From: Vickermania ingenoplastis
Taxonomy: Eukaryota > Euglenozoa > Kinetoplastea > Trypanosomatida > Trypanosomatidae
Direction: 5' to 3'
Assembly: GCA_010157825.1 (NCBI GenBank)
Contig: VFSE01000260.1
Span: 186,001 to 250,000, forward strand
DNA: 64,000 nucleotides
Made by a program: the position numbers and the translations under genes. Shown here in pieces: positions 20,937-29,763 of the stretch. Every line of letters begins with the position of its first letter. Within the stretch, counting starts at the first letter, position 1. Under the pieces are notes generated by a model. It made no database searches, was not told where the DNA came from, and worked only from the letters and a program-made list of their open reading frames with translations.

Positions 20937-21675
20937 GATGGATGGTTACGGGTATCCGCAGCAGTAGTACTGTCACGCCTTCTCTCGCGTGCCCCTCTGT
21001 GCTCGCCGTGTTTTAATAATTGTCCTTTTCGTTGTCAGCTCCGTGGGTTTAAGAAGGAACCATTCTGAGCCTGGCCGACAGAAAAAGGTGCACAAGCACA
21101 GTGCGTTTGCGGAAACGAAAGGGGGAGGCCTGCAGACGGAGCGGAGAGAGGCGCGCACTACACGACGGCGTCAGCACATAACATGGGGGTGGGGAGGGAG
21201 ATAAAGATCTGCAGAGACAGAGACCGGGGCGGAACACCTTCCCTCTCGGTCCTCGTCGAGGAGCCTACGTAAGGTGAGTGCGGCACGGTCAAGACACGCA
21301 ATAACTTGCGTTACCTCCTACTACTTCTACTTTTGTTTGTTTGTTTGTTTTGTTTGTTTGTTGATGTTCTGATTGTTAAACTGACGTTTAGAGTAGTGAT
21401 CCAAACGCAAAGATATAATTTCAAATATATTATTATTATTATTATTTTATTTACACAAATACTAGGAGAGGGCGGAGAAAAAACGAGGGTGGAAATATCC
21501 AAGTGAGAAGAGTGTGAGAGCACCATTCGACATAGGTAACATAAACATTAAGTGAAGAAGAGAAGATGAGACGATTGCCCTTTCAATGATTAGGATACAG
21601 AGGTCTCTATTGTATTTCGCTGGCGTGTTGAAGGCTCTCCTTCGGGCTACTATCCATCTTCTCCCATGTCCTTTG
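20937..21675. other. Intergenic region
   Basis: No gene seen. It holds TTTG repeats (about 21,333-21,362) and an ATT repeat (about 21,429-21,446). It should include the leader of the LRR gene and the 3' UTR of the oxidoreductase. Confidence 0.6.
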
Positions 21676-22965
21676 TCAGTTGGTAGCCCCTATACCGCAC
21701 GCCGCACACTGCTGGTAGTACGCCTTCCGCCGCATGGCTTCTGCTCGTATGTCCTCTGCCGTCTCGTGGAACCGAACCAGCACTAATTTCCCCGCTGTGT
21801 GTCCCTCGTGTACCACATCCAGCGCGCACGGTGCTTGTCGATGGTCGACTTCCTCCACGAAAATGTCAAACCGGCCTTCCGTGTACCACGCCATCATCTT
21901 CGTTGCAGCCGCCCGCCACCGCCGTCGCCCGGCTGGGGTCGACAGCAGGCGAAGTAACGAAACCGTGTGCACTGATACCTGCTTCTGCATCATCTGCTGT
22001 GCCACACCTCCCAACAGCCCTTCCTGACCCGCACCACTGGTGGACACCACGCAGAGCGCGCCGCCAAAGCGCAGCATCTCGACGAACTGCCCGGTGTCAG
22101 GGCTATCGGCACGACTCGTGTCCAAGATGTAGTCCACGCCGTATCCTCTGGTAAACGAGCGCACCTGCGCTACGAGACTCTTGTTCATCTTGGTACCGGC
22201 AGTATAATCCAGCACAAAGTCTGCACCGCATTGCTGTGCGAAATCTAGGTGCGGTGTCGAACACGACGCCAAGACCGTCAGCCCCAGGCGGTGTCCCAGT
22301 TGCACCGCCATATGGCCGGTTCCTCCAGAGGCGCCGTAGACAAGAAGAGTGCGGCCCGGCTCTACTCGCAACTTCTCCATCAGCGCGAGGTACACCACCA
22401 CCCCGGCCACGGGAATAGCAGAGGCCTCAACGAAATCCATCGGCCGCGCCGGCGGTGTGGCGTCGGTTGATACTGTTGAAGGCGGCATGCTCACCGCGAG
22501 CGCCGCAGGGATATTGACGTACGAGCTGAAGGTCCCAGACCCCTGCAGACTAGGGTCTGCCACGATAACGACAGCGTCGCCAGGGGCGAGAGCCGGGCCA
22601 CTGCTGCAGCCGCTGCTGGGGCCTACGCAGTCCACTGTACCGGCTCCCTCAAACCCGATCCCTCGCGGGAGTCGTCCTGCGCTGGTCGCAAGGGAGGCGT
22701 CCAGGTCGTTGACACCGGCCGCTATCACCTTCACCCGCACCTCCTCAGGGCCCGGGGGGGGCACCGTCAGTGTATCCGCCCACACGAGCAGCTTGCTGGA
22801 CCACGTCGCCGCCGATCGAGCCACCCGCCATCCCGCGCCAGTGATGGCGCTGGGCCGTACGGACGACAAAGGCGAAGGGTCCAGAGAGTGTAGAGGGATG
22901 GTGAGGTGGTGGGCCGTCTTCGGCTCTCTCTCTGGCTCGTCTGGTCCAAAAACGGCTTCCGTCAT
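21676..22965 (-). CDS. Zinc-free MDR oxidoreductase, quinone-reductase-like
   Basis: A 429-residue member of the medium-chain dehydrogenase/reductase family. The frame is open to a GTG at 22986, but an AG acceptor (GTGCAG, 22982-22981) lies inside it, so the ATG at 22965 (MTEAVFGPDE) is the start, with a 15-base leader. The N-terminal GroES-like part reads VKVIAAGVNDLDASLATSAGRLPRGIGFEGAG. The Rossmann domain has the nucleotide-binding motif YGASGGTGHMAVQLG, followed by LDFAQQCGADFVLDY. The Cys and His ligands of zinc alcohol dehydrogenases are absent, which points to NAD(P)H:quinone or enone reductase activity. The first 60-70 residues are not part of the family core. The substrate cannot be told from sequence. 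Confidence 0.9.
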   Translation of the reverse strand: MTEAVFGPDEPEREPKTAHHLTIPLHSLDPSPLSSVRPSAITGAGWRVARSAATWSSKLLVWADTLTVPPPGPEEVRVKVIAAGVNDLDASLATSAGRLPRGIGFEGAGTVDCVGPSSGCSSGPALAPGDAVVIVADPSLQGSGTFSSYVNIPAALAVSMPPSTVSTDATPPARPMDFVEASAIPVAGVVVYLALMEKLRVEPGRTLLVYGASGGTGHMAVQLGHRLGLTVLASCSTPHLDFAQQCGADFVLDYTAGTKMNKSLVAQVRSFTRGYGVDYILDTSRADSPDTGQFVEMLRFGGALCVVSTSGAGQEGLLGGVAQQMMQKQVSVHTVSLLRLLSTPAGRRRWRAAATKMMAWYTEGRFDIFVEEVDHRQAPCALDVVHEGHTAGKLVLVRFHETAEDIRAEAMRRKAYYQQCAACGIGATN

Positions 22966-23941
22966 CCCCGCCACGCTCAACTGCACAAGGAAATAAGAAG
23001 AATAAGAAGTGGATGCACGGCAAATCGAAATGTGTGCATACGCCTTATTGGGGCGTCGTGGGATAGATGGATGGAGATGTTTGAGTTAATGAGATAAGAG
23101 TAAGCCAAATGATTGATGCGCTTAGTCCCCCCTTTAGAAACCAGAAGAAAAAGGAGAAGGATATAAAAGAAGAGAACGCTTTAGTGACAGAGAAAGGGCC
23201 ATAATCGTAGTAGCGCAGCGAGAGAAACACAACTGGAAACAAGTACCTACCTTCTCCACAGCATATCGCCGTATCATGCCTAGGTCCATCTTTTGTGCGT
23301 TCTCGTTCTATGGATGGAAGCGAGAGACTAGTACGTGGTGCCTCAGAGTCGATCTCGACGATCGTTTAGTATGTGACGGTAATTTTTTTCCCCCTTTTTA
23401 CAGTAGTTTTTGTAATGTTACTGTTTTATTGTTTGTTGTTGAGCTTTCACTTCCTTTCAGTCTATACTACCCCCTCAACTTGTCTTTATATCCTCAAGAG
23501 AAGTGATGCATAAGAAAAAATTCCTAACCAAAGAGAAATTAACGTCGGCTGAAAGCGAACTAACACCTCCAGCACCAGCGTACCTTTGAATCACCCTCTC
23601 AACGGGATTGCCCTTTAAAAAGGAAGCGTGGCACAATAAGAACCATTACACCGTCCGGCATACTAAAATAGATTAGAATATATAACAATAAAACATACAT
23701 CACAATCTGACGTACTCCCCGAACACAGAAAGAAACAATATATATATATATATTTCATTCACCCACTATAACAACACAATCTTAAAATAGAATGATACAC
23801 CACCTCACTATTGCCTCCCATCAAATTATCACCAAAGTGAACTCTTGCTGGTCATTAAAAACCAAAATGACCTGCGTCGCTTGCCGTATACCCCGCCGCA
23901 TCGTAATTCTCTCCACGAGCATGCAACAATTATCTTCACCA
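22966..23941. other. Gene-free stretch left of the tandem array
   Basis: No gene seen. AT-rich, with a TA microsatellite at about 23,739-23,752. The unique sequence here joins the array at about 23,942, where the first repeat unit begins. Confidence 0.6.
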
Positions 23942-24078
23942 CCCAACGGAGGTGACACCTTGTGCTCCTAGAAGAAAATTTCTTCAACCAGGGGCGCACA
24001 CTGAGGGGAATCGATTCATTCATTATTCAAATAGATCTTTAAAAACATAAAGCGGTGCGTGTGCAGCACGAAGCAGCC

Positions 24079-24714
24079 TCAAGCAGACGGGCTGTCCGCG
24101 ACCACCTTCTCCTTCTTGCTGAAGCAGCTGGGGCAGCACGAGTAGAGCACCAGGATAATGAAGAACACCAGCATCAGCGTGCCCAGAATCACGCCGGTGG
24201 CGATCATACCCTTGCACAGCGGCGTGCACTGCAGCTTGTAGTCCTGGTCGTCCCGCACCGTCTGCACAACCACCTCGCTGCCGTACAGGGTCGTCAACAC
24301 TGGCACCTTGAGGCCGAACAGCAGGCTGTTGATCTCGCTGGCGTCGTACGGGTGCACGGCAGTAGGCTGCACCACCTCCTTGATGTTCACCGTCACCAGC
24401 AGACCGCCATGGCCGTTCCCCATCTTCTTGAAAGACGGATCATCAGGGAACGCAGAGATGGAGGTCACCGACGTGCTCACCGTCACGAAAGGGCGATACA
24501 GCAGCGTCACGATGGCGGCTTCGATCCCAGCTGACGCCGCCTCGGTGTTGCCAGGGAGCTTTTCCAGCCAGCCCTCGTAAGTGCCGTCGAAGAGGATCGT
24601 CTGTGTCGTCTCAATCGTGCCGTCCGCAGACGCGTGTACGGCGGCCAGGCATAGCAGCACGCAGAGGCCGGCAACAACGGCCGTGAGGGCCTTGGAGGTA
24701 GAGCGAGACATCAT
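24079..24714 (-). CDS. Type I membrane protein, array copy 1
   Basis: A 211-residue protein from ATG 24714 (MMSRSTSKALTAV). It has a clear signal peptide (hydrophobic core AVVAGLCVLLCLAAVHASA), an ectodomain of about 150 residues, one transmembrane helix (about 171-193, MIATGVILGTLMLVFFIIL), a Cys-rich juxtamembrane stretch (CCPSCF) and a short Lys-rich tail. The ectodomain has a close Cys pair (LQCTPLCKG) just before the membrane. No GPI signal. I recognise no family. Topology suggests a surface, flagellar-pocket or endomembrane protein, possibly palmitoylated at CCPSC. The leader contains a strong pyrimidine tract (complement of about 24,831-24,872) and a likely CGCAG acceptor near 24,811. 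Confidence 0.9.
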   Translation of the reverse strand: MMSRSTSKALTAVVAGLCVLLCLAAVHASADGTIETTQTILFDGTYEGWLEKLPGNTEAASAGIEAAIVTLLYRPFVTVSTSVTSISAFPDDPSFKKMGNGHGGLLVTVNIKEVVQPTAVHPYDASEINSLLFGLKVPVLTTLYGSEVVVQTVRDDQDYKLQCTPLCKGMIATGVILGTLMLVFFIILVLYSCCPSCFSKKEKVVADSPSA

Positions 24715-25312
24715 GAGAGTTGGGGCGGAAGGACGGAAGGTGGGTCACGCAGTCGAGCTCGGAGACGAGAGAGGGGACGAAAGGAAAATAAAAATAAAAA
24801 GGTAGAGAACTGCGTTGCAAGGCCAGCGCCAAGACAGGGAGGAGAAAGAGGGGGAGGAGGAAAGAGTAGCAGGTGACGTGGCGGGGGGGGACAGGGTGGT
24901 GGGCCGCACAGGGCTCCGACTCACGCCGCAGGGGGCAGCGATGCGCGCAGGGCTGCTGGTGGGCACAGCTTAGAGGAGGATGCCCAACCAGTGGGTTCAC
25001 ATTATTTGTCCACGTTCTATCCAGGCGGGCAGACATCTACTGGGCATGTAGATAGATAGATAGATAGATAGATAGGTAAAAGAAGGCATACACAAGGTAC
25101 CACATTTCAGACAATGGTCATACACAAAGACACACACAAAAAAAAAAAAAAAAAAAAACAGTATATATGGCTTGTCCCAACGGAGGTGACACCTTGTGCT
25201 CCTAGAAGAAAATTTCTTCAACCAGGGGCGCACACTGAGGGGAATCGATTCATTCATTATTCAAATAGATCTTTAAAAACATAAAGCGGTGCGTGTGCAG
25301 CACGAAGCAGCC

Positions 25313-25947
25313 TCAAGCAGACGGGCTGTCCGCGACCACCTTCTCCTTCTTGCTGAAGCAGCTGGGGCAGCACGAGTAGAGCACCAGGATAATGAAGAAC
25401 ACCAGCATCAGCGTGCCCAGAATCACGCCGGTGGCGATCATACCCTTGCACAGCGGCGTGCACTGCAGCTTGTAGTCCTGGTCGTCCCGCACCGTCTGCA
25501 CAACCACCTCGCTGCCGTACAGGGTCGTCAACACTGGCACCTTGAGGCCGAACAGCAGGCTGTTGATCTCGCTGGCGTCGTACGGGTGCACGGCAGTAGG
25601 CTGCACCACCTCCTTGATGTTCACCGTCACCAGCAGACCGCCATGGCCGTTCCCCATCTTCTTGAAAGACGGATCATCAGGGAACGCAGAGATGGAGGTC
25701 ACCGACGTGCTCACCGTCACGAAAGGGCGATACAGCAGCGTCACGATGGCGGCTTCGATCCCAGCTGACGCCGCCTCGGTGTTGCCAGGAGCTTTTCCAG
25801 CCAGCCCTCGTAAGTGCCGTCGAAGAGGATCGTCTGTGTCGTCTCAATCGTGCCGTCCGCAGACGCGTGTACGGCGGCCAGGCATAGCAGCACGCAGAGG
25901 CCGGCAACAACGGCCGTGAGAGCCTTGGAGGTAGAGCGAGACATCAT
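25313..25947 (-). pseudogene. Type I membrane protein, array copy 2, frameshifted
   Basis: It is the same gene as its neighbours but 635 rather than 636 bases long. One G is missing at about 25,788 (CCAGGAG in place of CCAGGGAG), which shifts the frame after about codon 53, in the word WLEKL. Everything else matches the intact copies. Translation from the next in-frame ATG (25,744) would give a 143-residue product without signal peptide. Either this is a real, very recent loss in one copy, or an assembly error in a repeat that short reads cannot place. Confidence 0.85.
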
Positions 25948-26283
25948 GAGAGTTGGGGCGGAAGGACGGAAGGTGGGTCACGCAGTCGAGCTCGGAGACG
26001 AGAGAGGGGGACGAAAGGAAAATAAAAATAAAAAGGTAGAGAACTGCGTTGCAAGGCCAGCGCCAAGACAGGGAGGAGAAAGAGGGGGAGGAGGAAAGAG
26101 TAGCAGGTGACGTGGCGGGGGGGGACAGGGTGGTGGGCCGCACAGGGCTCCGACTCACGCCGCAGGGGGGCAGCGATGCGCGCAGGGCTGCTGGTGGGCA
26201 CAGCTTAGAGGAGGATGCCCAACCAGTGGGTTCACATTATTTGTCCACGTTCTATCCAGGCGGGCAGACATCTACTAGGCATG

Positions 26284-26318
<35 letters not shown>

Positions 26319-26551
26319 GTAAAAGAAGGCATACACAAGGTACCACATTTCAGACAATGGTCATACACAAAGACACACACACACAAAAAAAAAAAAACAG
26401 TATATATGGCTTGTCCCAACGGAGGTGACACCTTGTGCTCCTAGAAGAAAATTTCTTCAACCAGGGGCGCACACTGAGGGGAATCGATTCATTCATTATT
26501 CAAATAGATCTTTAAAAACATAAAGCGGTGCGTGTGCAGCACGAAGCAGCC

Positions 26552-27187
26552 TCAAGCAGACGGGCTGTCCGCGACCACCTTCTCCTTCTTGCTGAAGCAG
26601 CTGGGGCAGCACGAGTAGAGCACCAGGATAATGAAGAACACCAGCATCAGCGTGCCCAGAATCACGCCGGTGGCGATCATACCCTTGCACAGCGGCGTGC
26701 ACTGCAGCTTGTAGTCCTGGTCGTCCCGCACCGTCTGCACAACCACCTCGCTGCCGTACAGGGTCGTCAACACTGGCACCTTGAGGCCGAACAGCAGGCT
26801 GTTGATCTCGCTGGCGTCGTACGGGTGCACGGCAGTAGGCTGCACCACCTCCTTGATGTTCACCGTCACCAGCAGACCGCCATGGCCGTTCCCCATCTTC
26901 TTGAAAGACGGATCATCAGGGAACGCAGAGATGGAGGTCACCGACGTGCTCACCGTCACGAAAGGGCGATACAGCAGCGTCACAATGGCGGCTTCGATCC
27001 CAGCTGACGCCGCCTCGGTGTTGCCAGGGAGCTTTTCCAGCCAGCCCTCGTAAGTGCCGTCGAAGAGGATCGTCTGTGTCGTCTCAATCGTGCCGTCCGC
27101 AGACGCGTGTACGGCGGCCAGGCATAGCAGCACGCAGAGGCCGGCAACAACGGCCGTGAGAGCCTTGGAGGTAGAGCGAGACATCAT
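26552..27187 (-). CDS. Type I membrane protein, array copy 3
   Basis: It encodes the same 211 residues as copy 1 (signal peptide, ectodomain, one transmembrane helix, CCPSCF, Lys-rich tail). DNA differences are few, for example a silent change in the codon for Ile in AAIVTLL. Start at ATG 27187 in the same context as copy 1. Its spacer has the same pyrimidine tract and CGCAG acceptor. Confidence 0.9.
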   Translation of the reverse strand: MMSRSTSKALTAVVAGLCVLLCLAAVHASADGTIETTQTILFDGTYEGWLEKLPGNTEAASAGIEAAIVTLLYRPFVTVSTSVTSISAFPDDPSFKKMGNGHGGLLVTVNIKEVVQPTAVHPYDASEINSLLFGLKVPVLTTLYGSEVVVQTVRDDQDYKLQCTPLCKGMIATGVILGTLMLVFFIILVLYSCCPSCFSKKEKVVADSPSA

Positions 27188-27784
27188 GAGAGTTGGGGCG
27201 GAAGGACGGAAGGTGGGTCACGCAGTCGAGCTCGGAGACGAGAGAGGGGACGAAAGGAAAATAAAAATAAAAAGGTAGAGAACTGCGTTGCAAGGCCAGC
27301 GCCAAGACAGGGAGGAGAAAGAGGGGGAGGAGGAAAGAGTAGCAGGTGACGTGGCGGGGGACAGGGTGGTGGGCCGCACAGGGCTCCGACTCACGCCGCA
27401 GGGGGCAGCGATGCGCGCAGGGCTGCTGGTGGGCACAGCTTAGAGGAGGATGCCCAACCAGTGGGTTCACATTATTTGTCCACGTTCTATCCAGGCGGGC
27501 AGACATCTACTGGGCATGTAGATAGATAGATAGATAGATAGATAGGTAAAAGAAGGCATACACAAGGTACCACATTTCAGACAATGGTCATACACAAAGA
27601 CACACACAAAAAAAAACAAAAAAAAAAACAACAGTATATATGGCTTGTCCCAACGGAGGTGACACCTTGTGCTCCTAGAAGAAAATTTCTTCAACCAGGG
27701 CGCACACTGAGGGGAATCGATTCATTCATTATTCAAATAGATCTTTAAAAACATAAAGCGGTGCGTGTGCAGCACGAAGCAGCC

Positions 27785-28420
27785 TCAAGCAGACGGGCTG
27801 TCCGCGACCACCTTCTCCTTCTTGCTGAAGCAGCTGGGGCAGCACGAGTAGAGCACCAGGATAATGAAGAACACCAGCATCAGCGTGCCCAGAATCACGC
27901 CGGTGGCGATCATACCCTTGCACAGCGGCGTGCACTGCAGCTTGTAGTCCTGGTCGTCCCGCACCGTCTGCACGACCACCTCGCTGCCGTACAGGGTCGT
28001 CAACACTGGCACCTTGAGGCCGAACAGCAGGCTGTTGATCTCGCTGGCGTCGTACGGGTGCACGGCAGTAGGCTGCACCACCTCCTTGATGTTCACCGTC
28101 ACCAGCAGACCGCCATGGCCGTTCCCCATCTTCTTGAAAGACGGATCATCAGGGAACGCAGAGATGGAGGTCACCGACGTGCTCACCGTCACGAAAGGGC
28201 GATACAGCAGCGTCACGATGGCGGCTTCGATCCCAGCTGACGCCGCCTCGGTGTTGCCAGGGAGCTTTTCCAGCCAGCCCTCGTAAGTGCCGTCGAAGAG
28301 GATCGTCTGTGTCGTCTCAATCGTGCCGTCCGCAGACGCGTGTACGGCGGCCAGGCATAGCAGCACGCAGAGGCCGGCAACAACGGCCGTGAGGGCCTTG
28401 GAGGTAGAGCGAGACATCAT
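27785..28420 (-). CDS. Type I membrane protein, array copy 4 (first transcribed)
   Basis: The 211-residue product is identical to copies 1 and 3, with a silent difference near 27,973. As transcription runs leftward, this is the first copy reached. Its upstream sequence follows the array only to about 28,659 and then becomes unique, so the promoter-distal part of its leader region differs from that of the other copies. The pyrimidine tract and acceptor are retained. Confidence 0.9.
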   Translation of the reverse strand: MMSRSTSKALTAVVAGLCVLLCLAAVHASADGTIETTQTILFDGTYEGWLEKLPGNTEAASAGIEAAIVTLLYRPFVTVSTSVTSISAFPDDPSFKKMGNGHGGLLVTVNIKEVVQPTAVHPYDASEINSLLFGLKVPVLTTLYGSEVVVQTVRDDQDYKLQCTPLCKGMIATGVILGTLMLVFFIILVLYSCCPSCFSKKEKVVADSPSA

Positions 28421-28659
28421 GAGAGTTGGGGCGGAAGGACGGAAGGTGGGTCACGCAGTCGAGCTCGGAGACGAGAGAGGGGACGAAAGGAAAATAAAAA
28501 TAAAAAGGTAGAGAACTGCGTTGCAAGGCCAGCGCCAAGACAGGGAGGAGAAAGAGGGGGAGGAGGAAAGAGTAGCAGGTGACGTGGCGGGGGGGGGACA
28601 GGGTGGTGGGCCGCACAGGGCTCCGACTCACGCCGCAGGGGGCAGCGATGCGCGCAGGG

Positions 28660-28914
28660 GTGGAAATGAATCGTTAATTTGTGTTGTTGTTTTGCTGTGT
28701 GTGTGTGGTGATGGACCTTGGAGCCGTGTTGGAGGATAGCGAGGAGGGGTTAGGGTTGACCCCTAGGGTTAACCCCTTGGTCGAGAAGGGGTGTGGCGTA
28801 GTGTGTTCCTTGCTCATCGCATAGAATACAGGGAGGGGCTGTGATCTTTGTTATATTATCCCAGCCGTCCGTCCGCCCAGGTAAGCTGTGATGAAGTGGC
28901 GAAGGACTCGACCA
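28660..28914. other. Unique junction sequence at the right end of the array
   Basis: No gene. It has GTT and TG repeats, then the telomere-like palindromic block described separately, then ordinary sequence up to the stop of the next gene. Confidence 0.6.
28746..28778. repeat. Telomere-like palindromic block
   Basis: Within 33 bases the kinetoplastid telomere word TTAGGG occurs once in full, TAGGGTT twice, and the complementary CCCTA and AACCCC arms are interleaved (GGGTTAACCC is itself a palindrome). It lies about 90 bases from the truncated edge of the tandem array. Confidence 0.6.
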
Positions 28915-29388
28915 TTAGTTGTGAAAAGAGCGCGCCGTGTCTTCCAGGAGTTCCTCGTTATCGAAGAAAGAGTCAAGCTCTGAACTTAGAATATCATCGG
29001 GCTGCAGCTCGCTATGGGGCTTCCTCTCCGGTGTGTTCGGTTTCTTTTTTTCATTGTTTTTCAAGAGAAATCCGCCTTTGAGGGTGCCACGGTGGATGGT
29101 CGGGTGCGGCGCCGCGGCGTGCTGGGACGGAGGCGGCGGACCCAGCGGTCCTACTGGCCCTGCGGCCGTGGTGGGCTTGGGCGGGTTGACCGAAGAGGGG
29201 GCGGAAGAGGGAGTCGCAGATAGCGCGGCCTCCTCCTCTGGTAGCAAAGGGTATAGGAGTCGGGGGAGGACCGTGAAACAGAGGGCAATGGCGGTGAACA
29301 GTATAGGGCATACCGCCAACTCCGCCATCACGCGCCATGCTGGCGCTTGGCTGAGATCCGTGGCGTCCACAAGCGTGAAGAAGTCCAT
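28915..29388 (-). CDS. Small single-pass membrane protein, unknown
   Basis: A 157-residue protein if translation starts at ATG 29388 (MDFFTLVDATDLS). I chose this start because a pyrimidine stretch followed by GACTAG lies just upstream (AG near 29,400); the open frame itself runs back to 29,592. One transmembrane helix (about 25-50, AVCPILFTAIALCFTVLPRLLYPLL) is followed by a Pro/Ala-rich linker, a basic patch (KNNEKKKPNTPERK) and an acidic C-terminus (ELDSFFDNEELLED). No signal peptide and no known domain, so a membrane anchor with a cytosolic tail is the likely layout. Confidence 0.7.
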   Translation of the reverse strand: MDFFTLVDATDLSQAPAWRVMAELAVCPILFTAIALCFTVLPRLLYPLLPEEEAALSATPSSAPSSVNPPKPTTAAGPVGPLGPPPPSQHAAAPHPTIHRGTLKGGFLLKNNEKKKPNTPERKPHSELQPDDILSSELDSFFDNEELLEDTARSFHN

Positions 29389-29763
29389 CCGCTCTCTTCC
29401 TAGTCGGGAAGGGAGGCACAACCACACGAAGGGCACAGAGAAGGCCGCAGAGCGACGCCGCAGAGTTGATCTTGATGTTGTGTGTGGCATGCAGCGCAGG
29501 GAGGGTAGAAGGGAGGAGATCCAGAGAGAAGTAACGCCGCAAGAGCACGCGAAAAGAAAAAAAAGGGGGGGAAGAAGGAGAGATGAGCGCATTTGGTGTT
29601 GGATACGTATTTATTATTTTTTTCGTTGTTGTTTTGGTTTGGCTCACATCAATGTGTGTGTGTGTGTGTGCTGCTGCTTCTTGTTGCATTGTTTCAGTTT
29701 CCGCCCCCGGCAGAACACCGAGGAGGTTCTCCACTCTCTCTCTCTCTCTCTCTCTCTCCTCCC
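29389..29763. other. Intergenic region with CT and TG repeats
   Basis: No gene on its own. It holds a (TG)n tract (about 29,652-29,670) and a (CT)n tract (about 29,733-29,758). It should contain the leader of the small membrane protein and the 3' UTR of the helicase. A plus-strand open frame of 295 codons across it is a low-complexity shadow. Confidence 0.6.

Larger units (their letters stand above)
23942..28659 (-). repeat. Tandem array, four units of about 1.24 kb, each with one gene
   Basis: Units start at about 23,942, 25,176, 26,415 and 27,649, each opening with CCCAACGGAGGTGACACC. Gene-to-gene spacing is 1234, 1239 and 1233 bases. Units are nearly identical, including the spacer; most differences are in the lengths of the (GATA)n microsatellite, the (CA)n/A tract and a G-run. 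The fourth unit ends early, at about 28,659, without the GATA/A-tract part. High identity over spacers as well as genes means recent expansion or continuing homogenisation. Confidence 0.9.

Noticed and set aside
25047-25075. GATA/CA repeats resembling a CRISPR-like or minisatellite system
   Set aside because: They are simple microsatellites within the gene spacer, with no spacer-repeat structure.
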